In this document: positions 17,625 to 24,963 of the stretch, piece after piece
Numbering within the stretch: the first letter of the stretch is position 1
Layout: each line of letters begins with the position of its first letter
DNA from: an uncultured Hungatella sp.
Lineage (GTDB): Bacteria; Bacillota; Clostridia; Lachnospirales; Lachnospiraceae
DNA length: 26,764 nt
Direction: 5' to 3'
Assembly (NCBI GenBank): GCA_910586845.1
Contig: CAJUJV010000032.1
Coordinates: forward strand, 14,068 to 40,831
Position numbers and translations under genes: made by a program
The notes under the pieces: generated by a model
Database searches by the model: none
What the model was told of the DNA's origin: nothing
What the model saw: only the letters and a program-made list of their open reading frames with translations

Positions 17625-18080
17625 CTACTTCCCTATCTGTGTATAGCTCTCTTTTCTCAGATCAGCCAGACCTAATTTTTCATAACCCGCATTGGATGCC
17701 TGGATAAAGGGTTCTTTGTCGATCTCCACAAGAGTCATACCCTGCTTTTTAAGCTCTTCAAGAGCTGTCTGAGTTTCTTCCTCTGCCATCTCGGATTCAA
17801 TGACACCGCAGGCTTCGATCTCCGAGATCATCAGTTCCTGAAGATCTTCCGGAAGAGTTTTAAACCACTTCTCACCGCACATCAGACCGTTGATCAGCTG
17901 AAAATGACCTGTAAGGACGCAGTAGTCGCAGACTTCAAAATACCGGTTGCTCACTGCCGCAATGGCAGTTCCTTCCCAGCCGTCTATGGCCTTTGAAGAG
18001 ATAGCGCTGTAAGTCTCATTCAGAGGCATGTTCACCGGAGTTGCTCCAAGACCTGTAACACCTTCGAAATAAGCCGCGAC
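17625..18080 (-). pseudogene. dctP: TRAP transporter solute-binding protein DctP, 5' truncated
   Basis: Only the C-terminal half of a DctP-type binding protein remains. Recognisable segments are YFEGVTGLGATPVNMPLNET, SAISSKAIDGWEG, NGLMCGEKWFKTLPEDLQEL and a helical end AGYEKLGLADLRKESY. The signal peptide and first lobe are absent. Homology stops near 18080, where sequence of the divergent LacI remnant begins on the other strand. It lies 27 bases before the DctQ start and was the first gene of the former minus-strand operon. Confidence 0.85.
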
Positions 18081-18085
18081 AATCG

Positions 18086-19033
18086 AACTTGTGCATGATA
18101 TTATTCGGGAGAACGGCTTTGAACCCAACCAATTTGCCCGAAATCTGCGACTGAACAAACAGTACAAATTCGGGGTTCTCATCAGAGAGTTTGAAAACGG
18201 CGACGATAGTTACTGGGAGATTTTACATGACGGCTGCATCGCAGCTTCCAAGGATATGAAATCTCTGTCTGCTCAGCTGATCTTTGAATATTTCGGCGAC
18301 TCGTCAGAGAACAGTCTTTATCATGCAGGAAAGCGCCTGCTGACCCAGGACATCGACGGTCTGGTCCTGGCCCCCAATTCACCGGAAGACGTGAAGCATT
18401 TTCTCGAAGAGGTGGGCAGTATCCCCTATGCATTTGTCAATACAAGTTACCCCGGGGCCTCTCCCCTGATCGACACCTCTCAGAACTGCCATATCGCCGG
18501 GCATACGGCGGTGCAAGATCATGACCATGCTCAAACCTGGCGGAAGATGTTTTGCCGTTATCGGACACGGAGACAAGTCCTATACATCGGCACAGAGAAC
18601 AGCAAGTTTCCGTAGCTATTTCTCGGGGAGAGATCAGATTGCCGTTATCAGCTGCATGCTTGACCATACTGATGACATCACAAATCAGCTGAGGAGTTTT
18701 CTCTCAGCATATCCATAACTTGACGGGATATTCATCACCAATACCTCTACTTATCTCTACATGGATGAGATCTGCCGGATCTTTCCCGGTAAACGTCCGG
18801 CCATCATCGGTTACGATGCGGTTCCCGCAAACATCAGGCTTCTTGAGTCAGATAAGATCGACTGTCTCATCTCTCAGCAGCCCTTTGCCCAGGGGTATAA
18901 TGCCGTACAGCAGCTCTATCTCCATCAGGTCCTGAGTAACTGCGAACCTATAGAAAAACATGCGCCGGTAACGATTCTTTTTAAGGAAAATCCGGGAAGC
19001 TACAAAAGTACGATCCGTGAACGGTACTATTGA
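18086..19033 (+). pseudogene. LacI-family regulator, HTH lost, frameshift and stop
   Basis: Homology starts at the end of the LacI DNA-binding region (VHDIIRENGFEPNQFARNLR), so the helix-turn-helix itself is missing. The ligand-binding core follows (KFGVLIREFENGDDSYWEIL, QDIDGLVLAPNSPEDV). A single extra base near 18514 shifts the frame; the correct one resumes KIMTMLKPGGRCFAVIGHG. An in-frame TAA at 18716-18718 interrupts it before DGIFITNTSTYLYMDEICR. The domain then runs to RERYY and TGA at 19031-19033. It would have regulated the divergent TRAP/lyase operon by position. The only plus-strand gene remnant besides the IS110 fragment. Confidence 0.87.
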
Positions 19034-19075
19034 ACTGTAAACTGGTGTGCGGGATGCACTTTTCCGGGATACAAA

Positions 19076-19115
19076 ATCAGAGGCAGAAACCTGTGTCCAG
19101 ATTTCTGCCTCTGAT
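19076..19115 (-). terminator. Terminator of galE, possibly bidirectional
   Basis: A perfect 14-bp stem (ATCAGAGGCAGAAA, 19076-19089, with 19102-19115) and a 12-base loop. On the minus strand it is followed by TTTTGT and lies 16 bases past the galE stop. It could also stop transcripts from the lacI side. Confidence 0.8.
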
Positions 19116-19131
19116 CATGATCATTTGTGAC

Positions 19132-20151
19132 TTACTGCGCATATCCTTCCGGATTATTCTTCTGCCATCTCCAGGAATCCTGGCACATCTCCTTGATCCC
19201 TCTCTTTGCCTTCCAGCCCAGTTCTGCCTCAGCCCTGGATGGATCTGCATAGCAGGCAGGTACATCTCCCGCTCTGCGCTCTTTGAAGACATAGTTGATC
19301 TTTAACTTGTTGGCCTCCTCGAAAGCATTGATCACATCCAGTACACTGTAACCTGTCCCTGTTCCCAGGTTATAGATCCATACGCCGCCCTCGCTCTTCT
19401 CCAGCTTCTGGAGAGCCTTCACGTGGCCGTCAGCCAGATCCACTACATGGATATAATCCCTGATGCAGGTTCCGTCCGGCGTATCGTAATCGTTGCCGAA
19501 CACACCCAGGCATACCAGCTTGCCTACTGCCACCTGAGTGATGTAGGGAAGCAGATTGTTGGGGATCCCCTTGGGATTCTCGCCGATCCTTCCTGATTCA
19601 TGGGCGCCGATGGGATTAAAATATCTCAGAAGCATCACCTGCCACTCCGGATCTGCGGTGTGGAGATCTGTGAGAACCTGCTCCAGCATACCCTTGGTGC
19701 GGCCGTAGGGATTGGTGATCTCGCCCTTGGGACACTCCTCTGTAATGGGCACAAATGCGGGATTGCCGTAAACCGTGGCGGAGGAACTGAACACGATGCT
19801 CTTCACTCCATGCTTTCTCATCTCGTCGCAGAGAATCAAAGTGCCGGTAATATTGTTGTGGTAGTATTCCAGAGGTTTAAATACGGACTCACCCACTGCC
19901 TTCAAACCGGCAAAATGAATGACGGAATCAATCTTTTCATTGTCAAACACTTTTCTGACCGCCGGCTGATCCAGAAGATCCACCTCATAAAAGGTTACTT
20001 TTTTCCCGGTGATCTCCTCCACCCGGTTTAAAGATTCCCTGCAGGAATTGCAGAGGTTGTCAAGTACCACCACATCATACCCTGCGTTCAGCAGTTCCAC
20101 ACATGTATGGCTGCCGATATATCCGGCACCGCCAGTTACCAAGATTGCCAT
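19132..20151 (-). CDS. galE: UDP-glucose 4-epimerase
   Basis: A 339-residue short-chain dehydrogenase/reductase that interconverts UDP-glucose and UDP-galactose with bound NAD. The NAD motif VTGGAGYIGSHT is at residues 5-16. The SSSATVYG segment and YGRTK provide the catalytic Ser/Thr, Tyr and Lys. A substrate-binding region (NNLLPYITQVAVG, DYIHVVDLADGH) follows. The start at 20151 has GGAGG eight bases upstream; the frame extends 57 codons further through unlikely sequence including the structured repeat. Monocistronic by layout, with terminators on both sides. Confidence 0.96.
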   Translation of the reverse strand: MAILVTGGAGYIGSHTCVELLNAGYDVVVLDNLCNSCRESLNRVEEITGKKVTFYEVDLLDQPAVRKVFDNEKIDSVIHFAGLKAVGESVFKPLEYYHNNITGTLILCDEMRKHGVKSIVFSSSATVYGNPAFVPITEECPKGEITNPYGRTKGMLEQVLTDLHTADPEWQVMLLRYFNPIGAHESGRIGENPKGIPNNLLPYITQVAVGKLVCLGVFGNDYDTPDGTCIRDYIHVVDLADGHVKALQKLEKSEGGVWIYNLGTGTGYSVLDVINAFEEANKLKINYVFKERRAGDVPACYADPSRAEAELGWKAKRGIKEMCQDSWRWQKNNPEGYAQ

Positions 20152-20187
20152 ATCATTTTCCTCCATTTCTATTGGCTTTTTATAGGG

Positions 20188-20276
20188 AAATCGAATAGGG
20201 GAGGCTTTTTCTCCTACTCGCCGCGTGTCCCCGTGCCGCCGACAGGCGGTAATATTCCTTTCGGGGCCTGCGTATA
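20188..20276. repeat. Structured dispersed repeat, copy B
   Basis: Related to copy A at 14802-14882. The shared blocks are TAGGGGAGGCTTTT, CTCGCCG and ATATTCCTTT. The first hairpin (TCGAATAGGGGAG with CTCCTACTCG) and the second (CCCCG/CGGGG outer stem with TGCCGCC-GACA-GGCGGTA inside) keep the architecture of copy A while many paired bases differ. It lies between the PTS operon terminator and galE. Confidence 0.7.
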
Positions 20277-20281
20277 AATAA

Positions 20282-20310
20282 GCCTTCCCCTTTATTATAA
20301 AGGGGAAGGC
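20282..20310 (-). terminator. Terminator of the PTS operon
   Basis: A perfect 13-bp stem (GCCTTCCCCTTTA, 20282-20294, with 20298-20310) and a three-base loop, followed on the minus strand by TTATTTATA. It lies about 100 bases past the IIBC stop codon. Confidence 0.75.
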
Positions 20311-20406
20311 CGGGAAAAACAATGTGATTTTGTACTCTTTATTTATAATATTATCATATACTGTGAAAGTGCTGCACGGCAGCCATGGCGGCGGCAGGCA
20401 AGACGT

Positions 20407-21861
20407 CTATTTACACAGCTTCTTAAACTCATCTGCCACGAACTGCACCTGAGTTCCCACAACCACCTGGACGGAATTCTTGCCCGGGCGGATGACACCT
20501 GCCACGCCTGCGGATTTGATCTTCTTCTCGTCCACACCGGTGTAATCCTTGATCTCCAGACGGAGTCTGGTGATGCAGTTGTCGATGGAGGCAACGTTGG
20601 CAGCTCCGCCTACGCCTTCCAGGATGATTCTGGCAACCTGGGTAAAGTCGTTGTTGGCCAGAACAACCTGAGTCTCGTCGTCGTCGTCCTCGCGGCCGGG
20701 AGTCTTTAAGTTAAACTTTGTGATCACGAAGCGGAACACTACATAGTAGATCACGCCCACTACCACTCCGATGGGAATCAGCAGCCAGGGGTTCTGAGCC
20801 AGTGGCGTAAAGGAGCTGAGCACCATATCCACGGCGCCGCCGGAGAAGGAGAAGCCTGCACGGATAGGAAGAGCCACGGTGATGCCTGCGGTGATACCGG
20901 CCAGCAGAGCGTGTACTACATACAGTCCGGGAGCCAGGAACATAAATGCGAACTCGATGGGTTCTGTAACGCCTGTGAAGAAGGAACAGAAGGCTGCGGA
21001 AAACAGAAGGCCGTAAGCCATTTTCTTCTTCTCGGGTTTTGCGGTCTGATACATGGCCAGACACGCCGCCGGGAGACCGAACATCATGAACGGGAAGAAT
21101 CCTGTCATGTACATACCGGTCTGACCAAAGACGCCGGTGTTGCCCCAGAAGTTGCCCAGGTCATTGATGCCCGCCACGTCAAACCAGAATACGGAGTTCA
21201 GTGCGTGGTGCAGTCCGAAGGGAATCAGCAGACGGTTAAAGAACGCGTAGATTCCCGCGCCCAGAGCGCCCATGCTGATAAAGGATGCACCCAGAGCAAC
21301 CAATGCGCCGTACACGATGGGCCATACAATAAACAGAACCAGGGAAGCCACGATGGAATACAGGGCCGTAAAGATGGCCACCGCTCTCTTGCCGCTGAAA
21401 AACGCCAGAGCGTCCGGAAGCCTTACGCCTTTGTACTTGTTATAGCAGGTAGCGCCGATGAGACCGGAGATGATACCCACAAACTGGTTCACGATCTTGT
21501 CGAAAGCCGGGTCTGCCTCTTTGCCTGTGATACCTGCAACCGTGCCGCTGCTGAGAAGGGTGGTGATCATGTACATGGACACCAGACCGGCCAGTGCAGC
21601 CGCACCGTCGCTGTCATCTGCCATGCCTACGGCCACTCCGATGGCAAACAGCCATGACATGTTGTCGATCAGCGCTCCTCCTGCCTTGATGAGGAACAGA
21701 CCTGCAGAATACATGAATCCTCCTGCCGTAAAACCCTGAACCTCACCTGCCATGGCAGCCGGCGCCAGTATGTATCCGATACCCATAAGGATACCGCATA
21801 TGGGCAGACACGCTACGGGAAGCATGAGCGACTTACCAAGTTTCTGAAAATACTTCATCAT
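20407..21861 (-). CDS. nagE: PTS transporter subunit IIBC, N-acetylglucosamine/glucose type
   Basis: A 484-residue permease that imports and phosphorylates a hexose or amino sugar. The IIC domain has about ten membrane segments with NagE-like features: LPDALAFFSGKRAV, NRLLIPFGLHHALNSVFWF, SGFFPFMMFGLP-type sequence and GVTEPIEFAFMFLAPGLY. The linker FNLKTPGRED is typical of NagE. The IIB domain carries the phosphorylated Cys429 in IDNCITRLRL. There is no IIA domain; that is encoded separately two genes upstream. The start has AAAGGAG eight bases upstream. GlcNAc is favoured over glucose by overall resemblance, but the substrate is not proven. Confidence 0.88.
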   Translation of the reverse strand: MMKYFQKLGKSLMLPVACLPICGILMGIGYILAPAAMAGEVQGFTAGGFMYSAGLFLIKAGGALIDNMSWLFAIGVAVGMADDSDGAAALAGLVSMYMITTLLSSGTVAGITGKEADPAFDKIVNQFVGIISGLIGATCYNKYKGVRLPDALAFFSGKRAVAIFTALYSIVASLVLFIVWPIVYGALVALGASFISMGALGAGIYAFFNRLLIPFGLHHALNSVFWFDVAGINDLGNFWGNTGVFGQTGMYMTGFFPFMMFGLPAACLAMYQTAKPEKKKMAYGLLFSAAFCSFFTGVTEPIEFAFMFLAPGLYVVHALLAGITAGITVALPIRAGFSFSGGAVDMVLSSFTPLAQNPWLLIPIGVVVGVIYYVVFRFVITKFNLKTPGREDDDDETQVVLANNDFTQVARIILEGVGGAANVASIDNCITRLRLEIKDYTGVDEKKIKSAGVAGVIRPGKNSVQVVVGTQVQFVADEFKKLCK

Positions 21862-21907
21862 AATAAAAACTCCTTTCTTTAGGCCAAAAAGGCCGTCTCC
21901 TTGGTTT

Positions 21908-21932
21908 ATTTAAATCCGGCCCGGATTTAAAT
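21908..21932. repeat. 25-bp perfect palindrome between HPr and IIBC genes
   Basis: Arms ATTTAAATCCGG (21908-21919) and CCGGATTTAAAT (21921-21932) surround one central base. It covers the stop codon of the HPr gene. No U-tract follows on the minus strand, so an mRNA processing or stabilising hairpin, or a protein-binding site, is more likely than a terminator. Confidence 0.6.
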
Positions 21933-22187
21933 CATAATGCCGTTCAAAGCTTTTTCAATCTCCTCTGTAATCTCCTGCTCCCCTTCTCCCTCTGCCGTTA
22001 TCCTGATCTCGTCGCCATACCGGGCCCTCAGAGACATGACCTCCAGAATGTTTCCCCCATCTGCGGTCTCCCCTCCGTACTCCAGCGTCACTGAAGCTTT
22101 GCTGTCTCTGCATGCCATGACTGCCTTTGCGGAATTCCTGGCATGAAGCCCTTCGGGATCTTTTAAAACAAATGTCCTCCTGACCAT
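21927..22187 (-). CDS. HPr-family phosphocarrier protein lacking Ser46
   Basis: An 86-residue HPr-like protein that would carry phosphate from enzyme I to IIA. The active-site His15 is present in PEGLHARNS, with Arg17, but the usual Pro18 is Asn. Around the regulatory site, standard HPr has KSIMGVMSL; here the sequence is GNILEVMSLRA, so position 46 is Asn. HPr kinase normally phosphorylates Ser46 in Firmicutes to cause catabolite repression, and this protein cannot accept it there. The gene lies between IIA and IIBC, so it is probably a dedicated HPr, not the housekeeping copy. Start is supported by AGGAAGG just upstream. Confidence 0.9.
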   Translation of the reverse strand: MVRRTFVLKDPEGLHARNSAKAVMACRDSKASVTLEYGGETADGGNILEVMSLRARYGDEIRITAEGEGEQEITEEIEKALNGIMI

Positions 22188-22196
22188 AACGCCTTC

Positions 22197-22691
22197 CTAT
22201 AATTCGATGATCGGATCCAGAGCTTTCACTTCCATGCCGCTTTTGCATACCATATCGGGATAATCCGGTGTATTGCAGATGATCACCGGCGTAGTCACAT
22301 CATAACCTGCTGCCTTCACCTGCTCTAAATCCACTTCTACCAGCACATCCCCTGCCTTCACCATATCTCCCTGAGACACACAGGCCCGGAAATACTGTCC
22401 CTTCAGATTTACCGTATCCAATCCGATGTGAACGATCAGCTCCGCCCCGAAATCCGTCTTAATGCTGACTGCATGCTTCGTCTCAAACATCACTGCCACT
22501 TTCCCTGATGCCGGCGCTACGACAGTACCTGACGTGGGGACGATGGCTACTCCTTTTCCCAGTATCTCCTGGCTGAACGTAGGATCCGCCACCTCACTCA
22601 TGGGGATAGCCTTTCCCGGTACAGGCGCCAGGATCATCTTTTTTGCCTTCGATCCCTGACCGCCCAATAACTTCTTAATTGAATCAAACAA
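22197..22691 (-). CDS. crr: PTS glucose-type IIA component
   Basis: A soluble IIA domain of about 164 residues that passes phosphate from HPr to IIB. The active-site His is in ELIVHIGLDTV (about residue 88), and the second conserved His is in ETKHAVSI (about 73). The start is uncertain. I favour the TTG at 22691, which gives LFDSIKKLLGG as in the family and has AGAGAGG eight bases before it. The alternative is the ATG at 22718, which adds nine residues, overlaps the licT stop by eight bases and has AAGAGGG at close spacing. It lies nine bases before the HPr gene. Confidence 0.9.
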   Translation of the reverse strand: MFDSIKKLLGGQGSKAKKMILAPVPGKAIPMSEVADPTFSQEILGKGVAIVPTSGTVVAPASGKVAVMFETKHAVSIKTDFGAELIVHIGLDTVNLKGQYFRACVSQGDMVKAGDVLVEVDLEQVKAAGYDVTTPVIICNTPDYPDMVCKSGMEVKALDPIIEL

Positions 22692-22710
22692 ATAAACCGC
22701 CTCTCTTTCT

Positions 22711-23538
22711 CTACACATGCACCCTCTTGATGTGCACGGCTAAATATGACACTTCCTCGTCAGTTACATAATGCTCATATTTTTCCTGGATATAATCCCG
22801 GATTTTTAAACTGCACCGGTATTCTTCCGGATACATCTCGGAGATCATCCGGGAGAACTCCAGATTCGCTCCGTCTGAAAGTTCCCTGCAGTAGATCCTC
22901 CCGGCCAGAAATCTCAGGTGAGTGATCAACCGCTCATAACTCAAAGAGTTCTCGTCCAATTCTATGTGAAAATACTCCCTGATGATTCCCATAACCTCCT
23001 GAATCAGATTCGTGATGTCTATGGTATCCCTCATCTTGATATTATATTCTGCATTTACAATATGAAGGGCAATGGACGCCGCCTCATCTGCCGGAAAACG
23101 GATCCCCAGCTTTCTGTCGATCAGGGCCACGGCATACTCGCCTACCAGATATTCTTCTCTGTAAAAATTCTTTACTTCCCGAATCAGCGGATTAGTAAAC
23201 ATCATCTTCTTCCGATACCGTTCAATGGAAAAATTGATATGGTCCGTCAGCGTCAGATAGATATTGTGGTTCAGCTTTTTGTTGAGCACATTCCTGGCAT
23301 AATCAATGATCTCCGATGAGATCTGCAGGTGCTCCAGAGGCATCTGGGCCAGCAGATTTCTGAACTTGCTGACGATCCCCGGATTATCAAGACGAAATAT
23401 TTTTTCCACCTTATCCCTGGGAACCTCCATGCCGTGTTTTACATGATAACCGATTCCTTTTCCCATGACCACGATCTCGGTTCCGTCTGCATCCAGGGCA
23501 CTGACTACATTATTGTTTATAATCTTTTCAATTTTCAT
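22711..23538 (-). CDS. licT: LicT/BglG-family transcriptional antiterminator
   Basis: A 275-residue RNA-binding antiterminator controlled by the PTS. The N-terminal CAT domain (MKIEKIINNNVVSALDADG to about residue 55) binds the RAT hairpin. Two PRD domains follow, with the four regulatory His all present at 100, 159, 207 and 269 (LTDHINF, IALHIVN, LITHLRF, LAVHIKR). A LicT-type RAT and terminator lie directly upstream, so the gene and the PTS operon behind it are likely autoregulated. Antitermination for a GlcNAc-type permease is less common than repression by a NagR-like regulator. Intact. Confidence 0.95.
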   Translation of the reverse strand: MKIEKIINNNVVSALDADGTEIVVMGKGIGYHVKHGMEVPRDKVEKIFRLDNPGIVSKFRNLLAQMPLEHLQISSEIIDYARNVLNKKLNHNIYLTLTDHINFSIERYRKKMMFTNPLIREVKNFYREEYLVGEYAVALIDRKLGIRFPADEAASIALHIVNAEYNIKMRDTIDITNLIQEVMGIIREYFHIELDENSLSYERLITHLRFLAGRIYCRELSDGANLEFSRMISEMYPEEYRCSLKIRDYIQEKYEHYVTDEEVSYLAVHIKRVHV

Positions 23539-23558
23539 AACTCTGGTCTTCCATAAAA

Positions 23559-23633
23559 AAAACCAATTTTAAACAGCGGCTTCTCATGAAGTCCTATTCA
23601 AAACTGGTTTTGCCTGCTTATCAGTTACAATCC
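23559..23633 (-). promoter_or_regulatory. RAT antiterminator and overlapping terminator in the licT leader
   Basis: The minus strand at 23606-23633 begins GGATTGTAACTG and ends CAGGCAAAACC, the LicT/SacY-type RAT pattern. It overlaps by six bases a terminator stem AAAACCAGTTTTGAA/TTTAAAATTGGTTTT (23597-23611 with 23559-23573, two G-U pairs), followed by a run of T. The two structures exclude each other, as in known attenuators of this class. Confidence 0.9.
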
Positions 23634-23656
23634 AATGATTATTCGGTTATGACTAT

Positions 23657-23685
23657 AATTTATCAGATATGCACAGAAATGTCAA
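23657..23685 (-). promoter_or_regulatory. Promoter of the licT-PTS operon
   Basis: Minus-strand TTGACA (23680-23685) is a perfect -35, and TAAATT (23657-23662) a moderate -10, with a 17-base spacer. Transcription would start just before the RAT. Confidence 0.65.
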
Positions 23686-23748
23686 CAGTTTTTTTATTTT
23701 TTCTTAATAATTTATTTATAGATCTTCCGAAATCGAAAAAAATTTCTT

Positions 23749-24546
23749 TTAATCATAAATACTTTCCACTTCCCAGTCCAGGATCTGTCCCGTGGCCCCG
23801 TCGATCTCAAATTTATATTCCATGATCCCGCAGTAGAACTTTCCTTCATATATCAGGCGGCCGTCCTCGTGATCTCTCTCGATCTTTCCCCATCTCACAT
23901 CGGAATTCTTCAGCCCTGCCATCTTTAAAGCAGCCGCCCTGGCTCCCTCCGGTCCGGTTATGACGTCTGCCTTGTCGGAAGCTCCGCCTGTCTGGTCTTT
24001 GTCTGCCAGCAGACGATCCCATCCGTCATACTCCCAGCTGATGATCTCACCGACAGAACCATTGAATTCATATTTATACTTCTCCCTGTCTGCGGTGTGG
24101 AACTCTGTCTCATAAACCAGGATGCCGTCGTCATACTCTTTCTCTTCCTTGACAAAGGTCACATCCTCTGCTTTCTTTCCCGCCTGCTCCAGAGCCGTCT
24201 CCTTGGCCTTTTCCATAGTGATGGCCGGCTTGGAGGTCCGGGGTGTGGCCAGGATCTTCTTTTCATAATCTATGGACATGATCGTCCCGTCTTCGGTCAG
24301 AATCTCATACTCATACTCTCTGTAATCCCGGGTTACCAATTTCACTTCATAAATCTGCCTGTCGTTCTCAATGTCCGCCTCCAGCTTCACGGAAAACAGA
24401 TTCTCCTCTTTCTCTCCCGCATGATCCAGAGCGATGGACTTGGCCTTATCTTCTGTGATCTGAGCGCCGAATACATTCATGGTCATGGCTGCCGCCATCA
24501 TCCCGGCTGCCAGGCCGGTTCCTGCTGCTGCAAATTTTCTCTTCAT
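23749..24546 (-). CDS. Secreted PepSY-domain protein
   Basis: A 265-residue exported protein with a signal peptide (about residues 1-28; MKRKFAAAGTGLAAGMMAAA, cleavage near FGAQ). Three PepSY-like repeats follow, each starting with a helix such as ITEDKAKSIALDHAG, ITMEKAKETALEQAG and GPEGARAAALKMAG, then beta strands ending in a pattern like YKFEIDGATGQILDWE. PepSY domains are thought to inhibit peptidases or act in the cell envelope; a target cannot be named here. The start has GGGAGG upstream, and a good promoter lies 45 bases before it. Confidence 0.9.
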   Translation of the reverse strand: MKRKFAAAGTGLAAGMMAAAMTMNVFGAQITEDKAKSIALDHAGEKEENLFSVKLEADIENDRQIYEVKLVTRDYREYEYEILTEDGTIMSIDYEKKILATPRTSKPAITMEKAKETALEQAGKKAEDVTFVKEEKEYDDGILVYETEFHTADREKYKYEFNGSVGEIISWEYDGWDRLLADKDQTGGASDKADVITGPEGARAAALKMAGLKNSDVRWGKIERDHEDGRLIYEGKFYCGIMEYKFEIDGATGQILDWEVESIYD

Positions 24547-24589
24547 TTAGATACCTCCCGTGAAATAGCATGTGGTTTGTTTCTATTCT

Positions 24590-24618
24590 ATTATACATAC
24601 TTCTCATATAATCTACAA
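24590..24618 (-). promoter_or_regulatory. Promoter of the PepSY gene
   Basis: Minus-strand TTGTAG (24613-24618) and TATAAT (24590-24595) are separated by 17 bases, 43 bases before the start codon. Confidence 0.7.
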
Positions 24619-24685
24619 GAAACTTCTAAAATTTTTCGAGCTTTGGCGGGCCCCATTTCCGAATCGCTTTTGGCTGTTCCCGGGT

Positions 24686-24963
24686 TTAGACCCTCCAACA
24701 GCCAGCGGAGCTAATGATGAGGGATCCGTCTGAATTGCTGTAAAGGTCAAGCTGAAAGCTGTACCGGATGATATCCATCAGACCGTCCAGCTGTTTTCTC
24801 ATATCTGTGTACCCTCCGTGGACAAGGGGACACAGTGCGCAGATAGATCTTTTCCACCCCGAATCTGTTCCATTATCGGCCTGCATCCATGACTCCTTCG
24901 TGGCAGTTTTTCAAGTGCCAGCTTCCGGATCTTCGCGATCCAGTAGTAATAGCCATCAGTGAC
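24686..24963 (-). mobile_element. IS66-family remnant (end of orfA, start of tnpB)
   Basis: A short frame from 24886 reads GGYTDMRKQLDGLMDIIRYS and FQLDLYSNS, the signature of the IS66 TnpB protein (GYTDMRKGIDGL... QLDPFSNS in the family). Homology ends near 24735 and the frame stops at 24686. Upstream on the same strand, 24890-24963 encodes DGYYYWIAKIRKLALEKLP, like the end of an IS66 OrfA. Both pieces are fragments; the transposase tnpC is absent. An inverted repeat TGGCTGTT/AACAGCCA (24671-24704) lies at the broken end. Call rests on motif recall. Confidence 0.6.

Noticed and set aside
20911..21657. 248-codon plus-strand frame opposite IIBC
   Set aside because: Shadow of the permease gene; His/Gln-rich with no domain.
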